From JAGLHV01 sp023132075 [NCBI: bacterium] (GTDB lineage Bacteria > CBDUZB01 > JAGLHV01): a stretch of DNA of 7,006 nucleotides. The stretch covers positions 1 through 7,006 of the forward strand of contig JAGLYT010000081.1 in assembly GCA_023132075.1 (NCBI GenBank), written 5' to 3'. This document shows, in pieces, positions 1 through 5,819 of this stretch (position 1 is its first letter; every line of letters starts with the position of its first letter). The position numbers and the translations under genes are program-made. The notes under the pieces are model-generated. The model saw only the letters and a list, made by a program, of their open reading frames with translations, had not been told where the DNA came from and ran no database searches.

Positions 1-60
1 GTTTTAGAATATTTAGCTGATGATGTTCTCAGAAAAATTGTAGGCAGACGAAAAAAATGA
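1..60 (+). CDS. C-terminal end of an upstream gene, possibly LptE (LPS-assembly lipoprotein)
   Basis: The first reading frame is open from base 1 to a TGA at 58-60 and encodes 19 residues ending LADDVLRKIVGRRKK. The ATGA at 57-60 joins this stop to the start of holA, the type of overlap seen between cotranslated genes. The pattern of an amphipathic helix with a paired Asp, a hydrophobic 'IV' and a basic end resembles the C-terminus of LptE-family outer-membrane lipoproteins, which from recall often lie just before holA in Gram-negative genomes. Only 19 residues are visible, so that a gene ends here is fairly sure, but its identity is a guess from context. Confidence 0.45.
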   Translation, partial: VLEYLADDVLRKIVGRRKK

Positions 61-1055
61 ATATTAATGAACTTAGTTCTGAATTAAACAGAAAAAAAAT
101 AAGGACCTGTTATCTTTTTTCCGGGGAAGAAGATTTTCAAAAAGAAGGTATTTTAAAAAAGATTAAGGAAATATGTAGTGAAGGCCGGGATTGGAAAGAT
201 TTTAATTATAATTTATTTTATGGGCAGCAGACAAAAAGCAAGGAGATTGTTGAGTGTGCCCGGACAGTTCCTTTTATGGCTCAACGGAGAATGATTGTAA
301 TAAAAAATGCGGAAAAATTTAGTGCGGATGATGAAAAAAAGATGATTAGTTATTTAAATGCCCCGTCTGATTTTACCTGCCTGGTCCTTTTAGTGAATGA
401 GGCAAAGAAAAAATTTTTTAAAGAAATTCAAGCGTTTGTAGAGCATATCGTTTTTAGACATCCTTACGAAAACCAAATTTCTTCCTGGATAAAAAAAGAA
501 ACTTCTAAATACGGCAAAACTATTTCCCAGGAGGCTTGTTTTTATTTAAAAGAGGAGGTAGGGGACAATTTAATTGATTTACATAATGAAATAGAAAAAT
601 TGGCCATTTATGTGGATGATAGAAGGGAAATTGTTCTGGAAGATGTACAATCTATAGTTGGACATACCAAAGAGGATAATATTTTTCAGTTATTAAATAG
701 GGTAGGAGAAAAGAAAGGGAAGGATGCCTTAATAATTATGAGGAATTTAGTTAAGAAAGGAGAAAAACCAATAGCAATTTTAATTAGAATTGCGAAGTAT
801 ATGAGACAATTAATTAAAGCAAAATTATTTTTGGAAAAAGGGAAAACAAATGAAGAGATAAGAAGTTTTTTAAGAATAAATAATTTCTATTTTAAGGGAT
901 TTATGGAGCAGCTAAATAATTTTTCTCTTCAGGAGTTGAAAGATAACTTTCGGTTGCTATTATTGGCTGATAAGGAAATAAAAACAGGAAAAAAAGAAGC
1001 ATTCCTTTCTTTAGAAATGCTTATTTTGAAATTAACCTGCCAATCCTTACGCTGA
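57..1055 (+). CDS. holA: DNA polymerase III subunit delta (clamp-loader subunit)
   Basis: This is the delta subunit of the cytoplasmic clamp loader, which opens the beta sliding clamp so that it can be loaded on primed DNA. The 332-residue length is normal for HolA. The N-terminal AAA+-like domain starts with CYLFSGEEDFQKE (18-30), where delta proteins have the degenerate nucleotide-binding region 'GEE.fl'. VPFMAQRRMIVIKNAEKF (71-88) is the typical 'PfF..rRlvvv..ae' segment. HNEIEKLAIYV (176-186) and the GEKPIAILIRIAKYMRQLIKAK stretch (235-256) belong to the lid and collar domains, and ADKEIKTGKKEAFLSLEMLI (304-323) is the characteristic C-terminal helix region. The start at 57 overlaps the upstream stop, so translation is probably coupled; no strong Shine-Dalgarno is seen. 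It appears to be the last gene of its operon, convergent with rpsT. Confidence 0.93.
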   Translation: MNINELSSELNRKKIRTCYLFSGEEDFQKEGILKKIKEICSEGRDWKDFNYNLFYGQQTKSKEIVECARTVPFMAQRRMIVIKNAEKFSADDEKKMISYLNAPSDFTCLVLLVNEAKKKFFKEIQAFVEHIVFRHPYENQISSWIKKETSKYGKTISQEACFYLKEEVGDNLIDLHNEIEKLAIYVDDRREIVLEDVQSIVGHTKEDNIFQLLNRVGEKKGKDALIIMRNLVKKGEKPIAILIRIAKYMRQLIKAKLFLEKGKTNEEIRSFLRINNFYFKGFMEQLNNFSLQELKDNFRLLLLADKEIKTGKKEAFLSLEMLILKLTCQSLR

Positions 1056-1064
1056 GTTTAAGTT

Positions 1065-1346
1065 TCAGTCTTTTTGAAGAGATATTTTTTTGGACAGTCT
1101 TGCTTTTTTTCGGGAGGCTGTGTTTTTATGTATTATGTTTTTACCGGCTGCTTTGTCTAAATTAGAAAAAATATAATTTAAAGTGGACTTTGCTTCAGGC
1201 AAATTTTTATCTGTAATATTTTTTTCTAACTTTTTAATTAATGTTTTTATTTTAGATTTTGTCGACTTATTGCGTAAATGATTTTTTTCGCTTTGGCGTA
1301 AAGCTTTAATAGTCGAAGTATGCCGCCCTGTTTTTAATTTAGCCAT
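1065..1346 (-). CDS. rpsT: Small ribosomal subunit protein bS20
   Basis: S20 is a small basic, helical protein that binds 16S rRNA early in assembly of the 30S subunit. The 93 residues fit the family length. Family hallmarks are visible: RNKSTKSKIKTLIKKL (25-40) matches the 'RNksvrS.vKT.iKk' helix, and LDKAAGKNIIHKNTASRKKARL (63-84) matches the signature 'iDkaa.KgviHkNtAaRkKsRL'. The start is supported by a strong Shine-Dalgarno AAAGGAG (plus-strand 1358-1364), 11 bases before the ATG. The gene is monocistronic and minus-strand, read from its own promoter (1402-1430), and divergent from murJ. Its stop is 9 bases from the holA stop and no obvious terminator follows it. Confidence 0.95.
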   Translation of the reverse strand: MAKLKTGRHTSTIKALRQSEKNHLRNKSTKSKIKTLIKKLEKNITDKNLPEAKSTLNYIFSNLDKAAGKNIIHKNTASRKKARLSKKISLQKD

Positions 1347-1348
1347 TG

Positions 1349-1377
1349 TTATTTGTTCTCCTTTATGCTGTTATAAT
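1349..1377 (+). promoter_or_regulatory. Possible extended -10 promoter for murJ
   Basis: TATAAT at 1372-1377 is a perfect -10 and is preceded by TGT (1369-1371), giving an extended -10. The 17-base-upstream hexamer TTATTT (1349-1354) is a poor -35. The predicted start near 1384 would leave a leader of roughly 90-125 bases before murJ. The site lies within the 5' leader of the divergent rpsT transcript. The AT-rich setting makes chance matches likely. Confidence 0.3.
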
Positions 1378-1401
1378 CTTTAAATTTTTAATGTGTCACC
1401 C

Positions 1402-1430
1402 AAAATAACATATTAATGTGAAAAAGTCAA
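1402..1430 (-). promoter_or_regulatory. Probable sigma70-type promoter of rpsT
   Basis: On the minus strand, TTGACT (plus 1425-1430) is followed after exactly 17 bases by TATTTT (plus 1402-1407). The -10 is preceded by TGT, an extended -10 motif. Transcription would start near 1395, giving a leader of about 50 bases that contains the AAAGGAG ribosome-binding site. The call rests on consensus matching alone. Confidence 0.6.
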
Positions 1431-1476
1431 GACAAAAGAAATATTTGTTATTTGTAGGCAAATAGCATCCAAAAAG

Positions 1477-2445
1477 ATGTTTTATAATGTTAACAACCGG
1501 AGAAATAGTTTGTTAAAGCATAAAATGACCGGATATGTAGGGAAGATTAGTTCTGCTACTCTGTTGAGTAGAATTTTAGGATATATAAGAGATATGTTGA
1601 TTGCGAATATGTTTGGGGCAACTTTAGTAGCAGATGCTTTTTATGTTGCTTATCGTATTCCCAATTTGCTCAGGCGTTTATTGGGGGAGAACGCCTTATC
1701 CAGTTCTTTTATTCCTGTTTTTACCCAATATTTGACCAATAAATCTAAAAAAGAGTCACAACAATTAGTAAGTATAGTAGTTACGGTTTTGTTGATAATT
1801 TTATCTGTTTTAACTGTGGCCGGGATGATTTTTGCTCCGGTTTTAGTGCGTTTGATTGCTCCCGGGTTTGCTAAAGATCCTCAAAAATTAGCCTTAACCA
1901 TTCAACTTACCAGAATAATGTTTCCTTTTATGATTGCTATAGGTTTAGCCGCTCTTAGTATGGGGATATTAAATTCGTTGCATAAATTTATTATTCCGGC
2001 TTTAGCGCCATGTTTTTTAAGCATTTCCGGGATATTTTTTATTTTAACCATTTGTCCGTTGATGGAAACACCGATAAAAGGATTAGCCATAGGAGTTTTG
2101 ATTGGGGGATTCGGGCAGTTAATTTTTCAAATACCTTCAGTGATAAAGAGTAATTTTTGGGTCAAATTGAAGTTAGATTTATCTCATCCGGGGTTGAGGA
2201 GAATCGGATTTTTGATGGTACCGGCGATTATAGGGCTTTCTGTAAATCAGATTAATATTTTCGTCGATACTATTTGTGCTTCTTTATTAAAGGAAGGGAG
2301 CATAACGGCTTTGTATTATGCCAATCGCCTGGTGCAATTTCCCTTAGCTTTGTTTGGTACGGCTATTGCTACGGTAACACTTCCTATCCTGTCCAGGAGT
2401 ATAGCGGAAAACAACTTAAAAGAAATGAAAACAACCCTTTCTTAA
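1477..2445 (+). CDS. murJ: Lipid II flippase MurJ, N-terminal part (transmembrane helices ~1-8), ended by an in-frame stop
   Basis: MurJ is the inner-membrane MOP-superfamily flippase that moves lipid II to the outer face for peptidoglycan synthesis. The 322 residues contain the diagnostic N-terminus: SRILGYIRD (31-39), ADAFYVAYRIPNLLRRLL (52-69) and GEN (70-72). Arg32, Arg38, Asp53 and Arg66 line up with E. coli Arg18, Arg24, Asp39 and Arg52, and Arg284 in YYANRLVQFP with Arg270. TLPILSRSIAE (301-311) is the conserved 'LP.LSr' after helix 8. Translation then meets TAA at 2443-2445, although the family sequence continues in the same frame at 2446. The ATG at 1477 has no Shine-Dalgarno; TTG 1510 (see the site at 1499-1512) may be the real start. 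Together with the next entry the gene would be 523 codons, normal for MurJ. Family identity is certain; whether it is active is not. Confidence 0.9.
   Translation: MFYNVNNRRNSLLKHKMTGYVGKISSATLLSRILGYIRDMLIANMFGATLVADAFYVAYRIPNLLRRLLGENALSSSFIPVFTQYLTNKSKKESQQLVSIVVTVLLIILSVLTVAGMIFAPVLVRLIAPGFAKDPQKLALTIQLTRIMFPFMIAIGLAALSMGILNSLHKFIIPALAPCFLSISGIFFILTICPLMETPIKGLAIGVLIGGFGQLIFQIPSVIKSNFWVKLKLDLSHPGLRRIGFLMVPAIIGLSVNQINIFVDTICASLLKEGSITALYYANRLVQFPLALFGTAIATVTLPILSRSIAENNLKEMKTTLS
1499..1512 (+). promoter_or_regulatory. Ribosome-binding site favouring a TTG start for murJ
   Basis: GGAG at 1499-1502 lies 7 bases before TTG at 1510-1512, in frame with murJ. The upstream ATG at 1477 has no purine-rich site at a suitable distance. 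Starting at 1510 would give a protein beginning LLKHKMTGY, which is close to the usual short N-terminus before the SRILG helix. An ATG at 1525 is also in frame. Confidence 0.4.
2443..2445 (+). other. Premature in-frame TAA splitting murJ
   Basis: The codons before the TAA read K-T-T-L-S and those after it read S-L-R-M-V-I-F-T-M-I-P. Together they follow the uninterrupted family pattern 'tLs.sLR.v.f..iP'. Both halves are in the same frame, so a single base substitution rather than an indel explains the break. TAA is an ordinary stop in neighbouring genes (uvrC, the transglycosylase, csp2), which argues against general reassignment of this codon. The break falls between predicted helices 8 and 9. 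Causes could be a sequence error, a true nonsense mutation, read-through, or a functional split with re-initiation at ATG 2455. Confidence 0.85.
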
Positions 2446-2454
2446 TCTTTAAGA

Positions 2455-3048
2455 ATGGTTATTTTTACCATGATTCCGTCTGCCATCGGATTAATTGTTC
2501 TGGGGAAACCGATTATCATGGTATTATTCCAAAGAGGGGAGTTTTCTTCACAGGCTACAATGATGACTTCGTCGGCTCTGTTTTTTTATTCGTTGGGATT
2601 ATTTGCCGATGCCTCAGTGAAGATAGTGGTTTCAGCTTTTTACTCTCTTCAGGATACACGTACCCCGGTGAAAACGGCGAGTATTTGTATGTTGCTCAAT
2701 ATAGTTTTGGATATAATTCTTATGAGAATTTTACAGGTAGGGGGATTAGCGTTAGCTACTGCCATTGCTTCTTTTGTTAATATATTTCTTTTATTTATTT
2801 TATTACGCAAGAGAATCGGACAATTGGGGGGGAAAGAAATTATTAAATGTTTCATTAAGACTGCTATAGCCGGAATAATAATGGGTGTTATTTGTTATTT
2901 CGTTGCTTTTTTCTTGTTCGAAAATAAATATTTGAAGGTTTCGATTTCTTTGCTTGTGAGTATAATCGTTTTTATTGCTGCTGCTCACATTTTAAAAATA
3001 AAAGAAATGGAGTCTGTTTGGAAATTATTTGCTAAAAAGGACTCGTGA
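2455..3048 (+). CDS. murJ: Lipid II flippase MurJ, C-terminal part (transmembrane helices ~9-14)
   Basis: The 197 residues from ATG 2455 are the remainder of MurJ in the same frame as the N-terminal part, separated from its TAA by 9 bases. IPSAIGLIVLGKPIIMVLFQRGEF (7-30) matches the family 'iPaavGLi.L..PII..LF.rGaF', and AFYSLQDTRTPVKTA (60-74) matches the strongly conserved 'aFYal.DTrTPv..a'. Several long hydrophobic helices follow (about 79-170). No convincing Shine-Dalgarno precedes ATG 2455, so separate expression would need re-initiation after the nearby stop. The MurJ stop lies 21 bases before uvrC, so the two genes are probably cotranscribed. Confidence 0.85.
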   Translation: MVIFTMIPSAIGLIVLGKPIIMVLFQRGEFSSQATMMTSSALFFYSLGLFADASVKIVVSAFYSLQDTRTPVKTASICMLLNIVLDIILMRILQVGGLALATAIASFVNIFLLFILLRKRIGQLGGKEIIKCFIKTAIAGIIMGVICYFVAFFLFENKYLKVSISLLVSIIVFIAAAHILKIKEMESVWKLFAKKDS

Positions 3049-3069
3049 GATTCGGATTAATAATGAATT

Positions 3070-4374
3070 ATGGAAATAAAAGAAAGAAATGATTTAAGAA
3101 TTGAATTAGAAAAAATCCCTTCCCGCTGCGGTGTTTATTTAATGCAAAATAAAGAAGAGGAAATTCTTTATATCGGTAAAGCGCGTTCTTTAAAAAAAAG
3201 AGTTTCTTCTTATTTTCACAAAAAAAATATTGAGCCTAAAACAAAATTTTTAATAACACAGATTAGGAATATTAAATTTTTAATTACGGATTCCGAAAAA
3301 GAGGCTTTAATCTTAGAAAATGAACTCATTAAAAAGTTTATGCCTAAATATAATATCGATAGGAAAGATAACAAGGCTTATCCATATCTTAAATTAACTG
3401 TCAAAGAGGATTTCCCCCGGATTAGTATTGCCCGTAAAATAAAAAAAGATGATTGTCAATATTTCGGGCCCTATCCTGATGGTGTTCATCTGCGTAAAAA
3501 TTTATATTTAATTAAAAGGATATTTCCCGTTAGGAGTTGTAAGCATATTAAATTGCCGAAAAAAGCTTGTTTGAATTATTATATTCAGCGGTGTTTTGGG
3601 CCGTGCGTTGGAAAAATAAGTAAAGAAGATTATCAAAAAAAAATAAAAGAAATAATTCTATTTTTAAGCGGAAAACAAGGGCAATTGTTAAAAAAATTAA
3701 ATTGTCAAATGCTGGTGGCTGCCGGTAAATTAGATTTTGAAAAAGCCAATATGATAAAAAAAGAAATCAGTGAAATAAAAAAAATTACGCAAAAAGTAAC
3801 AGTTTGCCGGATACAAAAAGATGAGATTTTCAGAAAGTTAGAAAAGACGAAGTTGCTTTTTAGTTTAGGAGAAGTTTTGGGGATGAAACAACTTCCGTAT
3901 CGAATTGAAGCATTTGATATTTCCAACATCAAGGGGATGCAGGCGGTTGGGTCAATGGTTGTTTTTGAAAATGGACGGCCGCAAAAAGATAAATACCGCC
4001 GATTTAAAATCAAAACAGTTTTTCAAATAGATGATGTTGCTATGTTAAGAGAGGTGATTAAAAGAAGATTTGAAAATAAAGAGCGCAGAGTAAAAAACAA
4101 AAATCTTCCTGATTTAATTGTTGTAGACGGAGGGAAAGGTCAGGTAAATGGAAGCAGAAAAATTTTAGAAAATCTTTTTTTAGGAGATATTCCTTTAATC
4201 GGATTAGCTAAAAAAGAAGAACATATTTTTTTGCCGCAAAAATCTCAACCTTTAATTTTAGCAAAAGAATCTAAGATATTGCATTTTCTTCAGGAAATCA
4301 GAGATGAGGCACACCGTTTTGCCGTTACTTACCATCGAGTTTTAAGGAGAAAAAAAATACTGCCGAAAAAATAA
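3070..4374 (+). CDS. uvrC: UvrABC excinuclease subunit C, short form lacking the C-terminal HhH domain
   Basis: UvrC makes the dual incision in nucleotide excision repair after UvrA and UvrB locate the damage. Residues 15-95 form the GIY-YIG nuclease for the 3' cut: GVY (21-23), YIG (34-36), Arg39, catalytic Glu83 and Asn95. Cys157, Cys167, Cys175 and Cys179 match the four cysteines reported to hold an Fe-S cluster in E. coli UvrC. Residues about 207-238 are the UVR motif that contacts UvrB. The RNase H-like nuclease for the 5' cut covers about 275-425, with Asp283 (FDISN), Asp322, Asp353 (VVDGGKGQ) and His415 (RDEAHRF). The protein stops soon after this domain at 434 residues, whereas typical UvrC has about 600 with a tandem HhH domain at the end; no HhH remnant is visible downstream. 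It is probably cotranscribed with murJ. The start has no clear Shine-Dalgarno. Confidence 0.93.
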   Translation: MEIKERNDLRIELEKIPSRCGVYLMQNKEEEILYIGKARSLKKRVSSYFHKKNIEPKTKFLITQIRNIKFLITDSEKEALILENELIKKFMPKYNIDRKDNKAYPYLKLTVKEDFPRISIARKIKKDDCQYFGPYPDGVHLRKNLYLIKRIFPVRSCKHIKLPKKACLNYYIQRCFGPCVGKISKEDYQKKIKEIILFLSGKQGQLLKKLNCQMLVAAGKLDFEKANMIKKEISEIKKITQKVTVCRIQKDEIFRKLEKTKLLFSLGEVLGMKQLPYRIEAFDISNIKGMQAVGSMVVFENGRPQKDKYRRFKIKTVFQIDDVAMLREVIKRRFENKERRVKNKNLPDLIVVDGGKGQVNGSRKILENLFLGDIPLIGLAKKEEHIFLPQKSQPLILAKESKILHFLQEIRDEAHRFAVTYHRVLRRKKILPKK

Positions 4375-4430
4375 CAATTTGTGTTTAAGTAATGTTTGCA
4401 TAATAAAATAAATAAAAAAAATATTTTTTC

Positions 4431-4459
4431 TTGCATTATTTTTTGTAATATGCTATATT
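4431..4459 (+). promoter_or_regulatory. Probable promoter of the transglycosylase-MGMT-csp unit
   Basis: TTGCAT (4431-4436) and TATATT (4454-4459) are separated by 17 bases, and TGC directly before the -10 makes it an extended -10. The expected start lies about 7 bases downstream, at or next to the GTG at 4466, which would give an mRNA with almost no leader. Confidence 0.5.
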
Positions 4460-4465
4460 TCTATT

Positions 4466-5140
4466 GTGAGATTTGTAGGCAGCAGTATAATTGTTTTTTT
4501 AGTTGTTTTTTTTAGCGGGTTTGTTTGGGCAAAAGAAGCAAAAATTATTTTGAAAAATGGTGGCTTGTTGTATGGAGAAGTAGTTCAAGAAGAGGATGAG
4601 TGGGTGTTAGTAGAAGTAGCAGAAGGTGGTTCTTTAGGATTATATCGGGATGAGATAAAGTCCATTGTTTATAATCCAGCAGGAAAAGTGAAAAAGAAGA
4701 ATTATATTACAGTTTCCGGCCAAACTACTTACCTATCAGGACCTACCTGGGAAGATAATTGGGATTCTCTTATAAGAAAAGCGGCAGAAAGGTATCAATT
4801 AGATCCTTTTTTAATTAAAGCGGTAGTAAAAGTAGAATCTAACTTTGATCCATATAGTATTTCCCACAAAGGAGCAAGTGGATTGATGCAGTTAATGCCG
4901 GAAACGGCTAAGGATTGCAGAGTGGATGATATTTTTGACGCGGAAGAAAATATTGAAGGAGGAACTAAATTTTTACGTTATTTATGGGATATTTTTGATG
5001 GCGATTTAAAATTAGTTTTAGCCGGATATAATGCCGGCCCCAATAGAGTTAAGAAGTATAAAGGGATTCCTCCCTATCGGGAAACGCGCAATTATATAAA
5101 GAAAGTTTTGTTTTATTACAGTTATTATAAGGATGAATAA
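4466..5140 (+). CDS. Secreted lytic transglycosylase (SLT family) with small N-terminal beta domain
   Basis: This is a predicted periplasmic enzyme that cleaves the MurNAc-GlcNAc bond of peptidoglycan to form 1,6-anhydro ends. Residues 1-22 are a signal peptide with a hydrophobic core and a likely cleavage after VWA. Residues about 24-70 (IILKNGGLLYGEVV and following) look like a small beta-rich domain. The SLT domain spans about 97-220: catalytic Glu124 in VKVESNFDP, GASGLMQLMPETA (136-148), GYNAGPNRVKKY (187-198) and PYRETRNYI (203-211). These are the standard Slt/MltC-type motifs; the usual 'lGV' after the PETA helix reads CRV here. The GTG start has no Shine-Dalgarno, but the signal peptide begins directly there and there is no better start downstream. 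The stop overlaps the next gene by 8 bases. Confidence 0.88.
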   Translation: MRFVGSSIIVFLVVFFSGFVWAKEAKIILKNGGLLYGEVVQEEDEWVLVEVAEGGSLGLYRDEIKSIVYNPAGKVKKKNYITVSGQTTYLSGPTWEDNWDSLIRKAAERYQLDPFLIKAVVKVESNFDPYSISHKGASGLMQLMPETAKDCRVDDIFDAEENIEGGTKFLRYLWDIFDGDLKLVLAGYNAGPNRVKKYKGIPPYRETRNYIKKVLFYYSYYKDE

Positions 5141-5519
5141 GAGAAAAATAAGAAAGAATATTAGGAATGACTTTAAAGTAATGAATTCAAAAAAGATACA
5201 AAAAAAATTAGAGAGTTACTCTCCTTTTTACCGTAGTGTTTGGGCGGTAACCGCAACAATTCTTTCCGGGCAGGTAAGATCTTATCAGTGGGTAGCCAAT
5301 AAAATAGGTAATTCTGAGGCGGTAAGAGCTGTTGGCCAGGCTTTATCTAAAAATCCGTTTCCCGGTATAATTCCTTGTCATCGAGTAATTTGTAAAAATG
5401 GGGAAATAGGAGGGTTTTTTCAAGGAAAGAAAAAAAAGGAGAGTTTACTAAAAAGAGAAGGGGTTTTATTTTATAAAACCGGTTCTCTGAAATTTTTAAA
5501 GAAAGGAGATTCAAAATAG
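5133..5519 (+). CDS. MGMT-family protein: single-domain methylated-DNA-protein cysteine alkyltransferase
   Basis: The family repairs O6-alkylguanine by moving the alkyl group to its own cysteine. The conserved C-terminal domain is present: SPFYRSVW (30-37), GQVRSYQWVANKIG (46-59), the recognition helix with arginine finger Arg65 (VRAVGQA), NPFPGIIPCHRV (74-85) with nucleophile Cys82 and His83, GGFFQG (93-98) and KREG with Glu109. The usual N-terminal RNase H-like domain is absent, so the length (128 residues) is like that of alkyltransferase-like ATL proteins. ATLs carry Trp at the cysteine position, so this is formally an active-type MGMT. The start at 5133 overlaps the transglycosylase stop by 8 bases; an in-frame ATG at 5181 would still leave the whole domain. 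The TAG stop directly touches the csp1 ATG. The tail after residue 112 is low in complexity and basic. Confidence 0.85.
   Translation: MNKRKIRKNIRNDFKVMNSKKIQKKLESYSPFYRSVWAVTATILSGQVRSYQWVANKIGNSEAVRAVGQALSKNPFPGIIPCHRVICKNGEIGGFFQGKKKKESLLKREGVLFYKTGSLKFLKKGDSK
5462..5480 (+). promoter_or_regulatory. Perfect hairpin at the end of the MGMT gene, ahead of csp1
   Basis: GGTTTTAT (5462-5469) and ATAAAACC (5473-5480) form an 8-base-pair stem around a 3-base loop. It ends 21 bases before the csp1 Shine-Dalgarno, inside the last codons of the MGMT gene. The matching place before csp2 does not keep the stem. A role in csp1 translation or mRNA stability is possible but only inferred. Confidence 0.3.
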
Positions 5520-5522
5520 ATG
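5502..5522 (+). promoter_or_regulatory. Strong ribosome-binding site and stop-start junction of csp1
   Basis: AAAGGAG (5502-5508) lies 11 bases before the csp1 ATG and within the last codons of the MGMT gene. The MGMT stop TAG (5517-5519) is immediately followed by ATG (5520-5522), so ribosomes finishing MGMT can restart at once. The same arrangement, TAG touching ATG with AAAGGAG at 5802-5808, is kept before csp2. Confidence 0.7.
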
Positions 5523-5720
5523 AAAGGTAAAGTTAAATGGTTTAATGAATCCAAAGGATTTGGATTTATTGAAAGAGAAGATGGAACGGGTGATGTGTTT
5601 GCACATTATTCCTCTATTGGTGGTGATGGATTTAAGACACTTGCTGAAGGTGATGCGGTAGAATTTGACGTAGAAAATTCTGACCGGGGACCAAAGGCTT
5701 CTAATATAGTGAAAATATAG
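5520..5720 (+). CDS. Cold-shock domain protein, CspA family (copy 1)
   Basis: This is a 66-residue single-domain OB-fold protein that binds single-stranded RNA and DNA and acts in the cytoplasm as an RNA chaperone. [13 protein letters not shown] (6-18) contains RNP1 with Phe14 and Phe16, and VFAHYS (26-31) is RNP2; the usual Phe of 'HFS' is Tyr30. Length and the GPKASNI end are typical of CspA. It is the third gene of the unit and sits directly on the MGMT stop, so it is probably translated by coupling plus its own strong ribosome-binding site. No long cold-shock-type leader can be assigned, because the upstream DNA is coding. It is 83 percent identical in protein to copy 2. Confidence 0.95.
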   Translation: MKGKVKWFNESKGFGFIEREDGTGDVFAHYSSIGGDGFKTLAEGDAVEFDVENSDRGPKASNIVKI

Positions 5721-5789
5721 GTGTAAATGGAATATTTTTTATTAAATTAGAAAAAGAGGGTGATTTTTGTTTTTTAAAATTATTCCTCT

Positions 5790-5819
5790 GGATTTTTAAA
5801 GAAAGGAGATTTAAAATAG
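5790..5819 (+). pseudogene. Fossil of the MGMT gene's C-terminal codons ahead of csp2
   Basis: Read in the frame that ends with the TAG at 5817-5819, this stretch encodes GFLKKGDLK-stop. The true end of the MGMT protein (5490-5519) is KFLKKGDSK-stop. A TAA at 5775-5777 closes the frame a little upstream, so no protein can be made. The remnant shows that the csp duplication started inside the 3' end of the MGMT gene and that csp1 is the parental position. Confidence 0.75.

Noticed and set aside
1052-1075. CTGAG/TTCAG hairpin followed by TCTTTTT at the holA stop
   Set aside because: The stem is only 5 pairs including a G-U and overlaps both stop codons; it may help end holA but is not strong enough to annotate.
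1902-2090. Minus-strand open frame inside murJ, and similar ones at 2649-2855 and 2803-2988
   Set aside because: They lie antisense to MurJ coding sequence and show no recognisable protein pattern.
2274-2780. Plus-strand 168-codon open frame overlapping murJ
   Set aside because: It is a shadow in another frame of well-conserved MurJ coding sequence. The MurJ break is in-frame, so this frame is not a frameshifted continuation.
3705-4013. Minus-strand 102-codon open frame inside uvrC
   Set aside because: It is antisense to the UVR and RNase H-like parts of UvrC and looks like a by-product of AT-rich codon use.
4413-4430. A-run followed by T-run between uvrC and the transglycosylase, considered as a terminator
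   Set aside because: The possible stem is only A-T pairs without a GC core, so it is too weak to call.
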